Of a stretch of DNA of 64,000 nt, positions 59,897-64,000 are shown piece by piece. The DNA is from Acanthosoma haemorrhoidale (Eukaryota > Arthropoda > Insecta > Hemiptera > Acanthosomatidae), in assembly GCA_930367205.1 (NCBI GenBank), contig OV884012.1, forward strand, positions 152,101,405-152,165,404, written 5' to 3'. The first letter of the stretch is position 1, and each line of letters starts with the position of its first letter. Under the pieces are notes generated by a model. That model was given only the letters and a program-made list of their open reading frames with translations. It was not told the DNA's origin and made no database searches. Position numbers and translations under genes: made by a program.

Positions 59897-60427
59897 GTAG
59901 CTATAGATTAGCCTAACTGTCTTATTTGAACTGTTTATACAGGGTATTTCATTACTCACGTCAGACCCACTTGAAGCCACTCTCCCTTCATATCGGCTCT
60001 GTCATTAAATACTGTGATTTTTGCAACATATCATAGACACGTTAGCATTAGTGTAGCTAGTGTTAAGAATGTAGTTTAAAAGGACATTTCGGAAATATGC
60101 ATGAATTGAAAAAATACAATAAAGTTAAATACATGCTACAGCTTGATAACCCCCACCACTGGAATCCGTAAACAGTGGTCAATAAGGTAAATATGGTAAC
60201 TGTTAATGCTGTGATCCATAAATCAGTAAGTCGGCTCAGTAAAAAATCATGGAAGGGATAAATATGCAATTACCATATTGAATAGATAAACTGACGAGGT
60301 TTAAACACTCAGCTTTCACGTAATAACTGAGTTGACTGCGCGGACAAACCAACTTAAACAAATCAATCATAGCCTTTAGAAACTGGGTTCAATATTTTGA
60401 ACTAAAAATAAAAGTAACTATTCTCAT
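59897..60427. other. Probable intron sequence downstream of the CUB exon
   Basis: No further CUB exon is seen. It is ordinary AT-rich DNA up to the jockey-A copy. Confidence 0.35.
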
Positions 60428-60972
60428 TAATCAGTGACAGACTGGGCATGTTAAACATCAGTGTCAACGCCGGGAAGACCGACTGCGTAATCTTCTCCCT
60501 TCAAAAGGGCAAAAAAGCCTTGCCAAAATCGTATAGCATAGGAGGGCAAGAGAACTCACCAGCTTTCTCAGTGCACTACCTGGGTATAAAAATGGATAGG
60601 CATCTCCATTTCTCTACTCATTTTAGTAATAAAATAGAAAAAGTACGACAAAGGTCTTAACGGCTATCGCACTTGCTAACTTCACCTAACCTGTCGCTTC
60701 GTCTTAAATTGATGATATATAAATGTGTCCTCCGGCCAGCCCTGCTGTACGGTGCCCCCACCACTATGACCCCACCACCCTTCCCGCATCGTTGGCAACA
60801 GACTGTCGGGGTATATTAGGTTAAGAATTAGTATGTAAGTTAGTTTTAAGTTTGATCAAAAATGTGAGCCCCATCACCTTTATTAGTCAGTTCAGTACAG
60901 TCACGTATAATGTGTATCACTATACTTGTTTATTCCATTATATAATTTATATAAAATAACAAAAAAAAAAAA
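60428..60972 (+). mobile_element. Jockey-A copy with large internal deletion
   Basis: Starts at the same codon as the copy at 30.66 kb (ISDRLGMLNISVNAGKTDCV). It continues through HYLGIKMDRHLHFSTHFSNK and KVRQRS to a nonsense change at about 60658, then KLMI and a VLRPALLYGAP segment. A deletion then joins GGTGCCCC directly to CCACTATGACCCC, removing the CLQH...FFDSL region (about 240 bp). The 3' UTR is present up to AAAATAAC and is cut there by a poly(A) run, so the distal UTR is missing. Confidence 0.85.
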
Positions 60973-61758
60973 GCCCTAATTCAACAACAGTTGGAATTCG
61001 ATAGTAAATAAGAATTATAAATTTTCTTCATACTTTTCACTTTCAATACTTGTTGACTGCTGCTATTAACTAATCTTCACCAATTTCATTTAATAAATTT
61101 GAAACTAGTATTCTTAATCAAATACTTAAATATAACTTGTCGACTATATTGTATTGAAAGGGAAACTTTTCAGAATAATTGAAAGTCTTTTAATGCCAAC
61201 TATTTTCAGAAGAAGTGGTTACGCTAGGCAAAATTTAATATCGTTATAGTTTTAAATCGAGGAACGAAATTCTAGTTTCTCCTAAATGATTGAGAATGAG
61301 ACACTATATGATGTAATGTATCGGATGGTAGTAGGGAATCGTTAACATATGATGATATATTTTGGCCTGCAGTACAGCATCAATAAAACCCTTGGAAGGA
61401 AAACTGAACCGAACAGCAACAAGTCAAAAGTGAGTGTATAAGCGTTTTGGAATTTGTTGGTAACATTCCAAGATAGAACTAAATGAAAGGATGGTGTGGC
61501 TGGAGGCCAGCGGATAGCAGCGCCTACTAAAAGCCCCTGTTTCCTCCACTCCTACTGTATCGCCAGCCTTCTTTACTATAGCAAAAAAAAGGCCCCATTT
61601 CTTTCTTCTTTTCCAATATTCCATTAGTTCTCTGGTAAGGGGCTAGAAATACATATAATAATGCGACTACTGGGATATTATTATTATTTAAAATTATCAT
61701 ATTTTATAATATATACAGGATGAGTATTGCTCCCCAAGTGCTATAAAGTTCAACTGTT
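60973..61758. other. Unassigned non-coding DNA
   Basis: No supported gene or shared repeat. Confidence 0.35.
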
Positions 61759-61769
61759 CAAATAAATGA

Positions 61770-62423
61770 ATGCAAACACGCACGAAGTCTCACCGGCTCA
61801 CGCACTTATTGACTTGCCCCAATCTATCACTGCGTCTCAAGCTACTGATCTACAAGAGTATACTCAGGCTTCTCTGCTGTATGGTGCCCGCTTTTTTGTT
61901 ACCTGACGTATACGACTGCTCGGCGACTCCAACAATTCCAAAACGGTATACTGATGAAAGTGGTCAGAGGTACTTCATTCGAGCAGCGGAGCAACATTGA
62001 GCTTCACGAGATCTTTGAGCTGCCCACGGTGGATAAATTCACCCAACGTAGACATATCAAATTTTTCGACTCCCTGCAATACTTGACAAACCCGGTGTTT
62101 AACACTATAACCCCCGCTCCGTTCCCCCATCAATGGCAGGACGCTGTCGCGGCTGGAACGCTTTAGTCTTAGGTTCTAGGTTTAGGTTTTAGTGTTAGTG
62201 TTTTCCACGGTCGCAAGCTGAAGGTGAGCCTCCCATCACCTAGTGAGTGTATGTGTATTGGACTTATTAATAACAATCTGAAAGTATTATATTTTATGCA
62301 CTCCTTAATATGCATCTGCGAATGCAGCACGCGGAGACAACTGTAATTCCAAATTTATTTATTTATTTATGTCATTGTATATATATTGTCAATAAAGAGG
62401 TTTTGAAAGAAAAAAAAATAAAA
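61770..62423 (+). mobile_element. Jockey-C copy, RT C-terminus and 3' UTR
   Basis: Flanked by CAAATAAATGA (61759-61769 and 62424-62434). The coding part (61770 to about 62165) shows SHRLTHLLTCPNLSLRLKLL, IYKSILR, then after one or more frameshifts in 61870-61955 the MKVVRGTSFEQRS block, the LPTVDKFTQRRHIKFFDSLQ block and WQDAV before a stop. It is clearly related to family A at protein level but has its own 3' UTR, ending ATTGTCAATAAAGAGG and an A-rich tail. It is the only copy of family C with coding sequence here. Confidence 0.87.
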
Positions 62424-62437
62424 CAAATAAATGATTG

Positions 62438-62468
62438 ACTTTGATCAATAAAGGAGTTTTGAAATAAA
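62438..62468 (+). mobile_element. Tail-only fragment of jockey-C
   Basis: ATCAATAAAGGAGTTTTGAA and a short A-run repeat the last bases of the adjacent C element. AAATAAATGATTG occurs on both sides (62425-62437 and 62469-62481). It reads as a second, tail-only insertion or a duplicated tail. Confidence 0.5.
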
Positions 62469-62481
62469 AAATAAATGATTG

Positions 62482-64000
62482 TAATAGTATTTTATTGTTT
62501 TCAGAGCTAACGCCTTTATAAGCTTTTACATGGTGGTTAAACATGGTCATATCTTTAGTTTGTCGAATTTACCATTTTTAGAGCTGCAGTAGGAGTGAAA
62601 AAGAAAGAGGATCACCTTATACTTGCCTGAAAGCACAGACTCTCTCTCCGATTTCGGCAATAAGAGTGAATGTGATACAATTGTTCATTAGACGTTGCTT
62701 TTCTACCTACCGTCTTCCTCACTCATTGAATCCATCATGTCTCTTGCCTTCATTGAAGTCTGAAGGCTCAATGAACTTGAAGGAAACTTCAAATTAAAAA
62801 TTAACTTGGCTATGGCTTTCTGGTCCCATCCCTTCAGTGATCTTACCAACACATGCGTAATTGTGAAACAAATGAATAAATATGCAAAGGTATTAAATAT
62901 TTGTAAGGGCTGCTATAAGGTCCATGTGTTGAGTTCTCAACTGGGTTGTGACTAACCCAAATGAAGTGTATTCCTTAGCACGTAGAATAGTGACTTTTCT
63001 TCGATATTAAAGCTATTCTTGTCATTATCCTCCGTTGTTTCCTGATATATCATCGAGTAAGAGGAGCTTCCCCTAGCCAAAGAGCAGAGAATAGTGGAAG
63101 AGCCCTGGTTGCTAATATCCGTGGTGGGCCAGTTGATTACCTTCATCAGGGCGAGAGAGGGCCTCAGCTCAGTCCTTGTCCCCTTGTCTGCATTAGCTCT
63201 ACCTCAGCCACAGTTGATGCTCACTCAGCTCACTGGCCATGTCTCTCTGTCATCCGCCTTACCTATGAGGTGTACACCTTCAGTAGGACGTCTTAAAGAA
63301 CCTCTCCCCTCCCCCTATATGTTCACCCTAAAAACAAAGTATTTTATTATTAGAGTATATGAAAGTCCAAATTGGTTAGGTTAAAATGTGAGCATTCCTA
63401 ACTCAATATTTAAAAATGAGATCAATAGGTAAAAATTTAAACGGCATGCTAGGTTTTAAACTAGGGCATGACGGGATACAAACTCTAGTTCATCCCCCAA
63501 ATCTATTGAATTCCTGAATACAGATGTGCTCTTCAACATGATAGAAACTTGCGTTCTTCCCACACTTGAAGCCAGATCAGAACTAAGTGCACCATACCCA
63601 CTATCGCCATACAGTCCTACTGCCTCACACGGGAAAGCTCCATGAGAGATTTATCCTGAATTACTTGTAGCAATTCTGAGTGAAAAATGTAACCATACAA
63701 CCAACGGAGACTAAATTTTAGTTCGGCTTAGCCCAAAACATACCATGGTGAAGTCAGCCAGAACCTCTACTAGAATAAACAACCGTTTCATGGAGGCTCT
63801 CGGCTCACTGCCTCATAGGCCATCAACAACCGACCGGGAATGGTCAAAGCAGCTGATAACAATCATCGTGAACGAAGAAAACCGAATGTGTAAAGTTCTC
63901 CTTTCAGAAAAAGGAAATTCGTATTCTAAATTCACAATTCACAAAAGAAACGGTGTTGTAAAGGAATGGCAACTCACTTTCACATCCTTTGACTTCACTC
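62482..64000. other. Unassigned non-coding DNA
   Basis: Several GC-balanced patches (about 63060-63310 and 63540-64000) contain open frames on both strands without recognisable motifs. The last 300 bases may enter a coding or TE region that continues beyond the window. Confidence 0.35.

Noticed and set aside
59669..59980. Minus-strand 103-codon frame over the CUB exon
   Set aside because: The plus strand has the CUB cysteine pattern and correct splice sites. The minus frame ignores both and has no motif.
1..64000. CRISPR arrays, operons or a prokaryotic defence system
   Set aside because: No regularly spaced repeats and no compact gene clusters. Sequence character is that of an animal intergenic or intronic region.

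Overview
This 64-kb window is AT-rich, gene-poor DNA from a eukaryote, most likely an insect or other arthropod. The reasons are many long homopolymer runs, intron-type splice signals, no bacterial-type gene packing, and several families of jockey-like non-LTR retrotransposons together with hAT and LTR-element remnants. I cannot name the species.

Only one piece looks like a host gene: a 224-bp exon at 59673-59896 (+) that encodes the first three-cysteine part of a CUB domain between a good splice acceptor and a good donor. The other exons of that gene are not recognisable here, so the right part of the window is probably intron of a gene for an extracellular or membrane CUB protein. Nearly all other open reading frames are chance frames or transposon pieces.

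Layout. 1-4.4 kb: two copies of a roughly 180-bp repeat. The left copy is uninterrupted. The right copy carries a 2.5-kb hAT transposon (ends, 8-bp target duplication, transposase split by one frameshift) and a 408-bp solo LTR. 4.4-9.5 kb: mostly unassigned, with one short jockey-D copy and an LTR fragment. 9.5-23.2 kb: jockey-B, -A and -D copies, a hAT MITE, tRNA-like SINE heads and a decayed reverse transcriptase. 23-34 kb: sparse, with a few A and D copies. 34.4-35.5 kb: a scrambled D copy beside an inverted D copy. 36.6 kb: a near-perfect 117-bp tandem duplication. 38.8-45.2 kb: a dense run of A and B copies, one split by a 689-bp solo LTR with a 5-bp target duplication. 46-58 kb: more D and B copies, including the longest RT stretch (54.7-55.7 kb). 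58.9-62.5 kb: B, A and C copies around the CUB exon.

For description I call four jockey-like families A, B, C and D. I separated them by 3'-tail sequence and related C-terminal RT peptides. Every copy is 5'-truncated and broken. Many are bounded by 9-16 bp direct repeats (target-site duplications), so single insertions can be delimited from the sequence alone. Copies on both strands and differing decay point to repeated independent insertion. I found no convincing rRNA, intact tRNA, CRISPR array or operon-like system, and nothing that amounts to a new multi-gene system. The most informative signals are the nested insertion histories, an in-window empty site for two transposons, and rearranged retrotransposition products.
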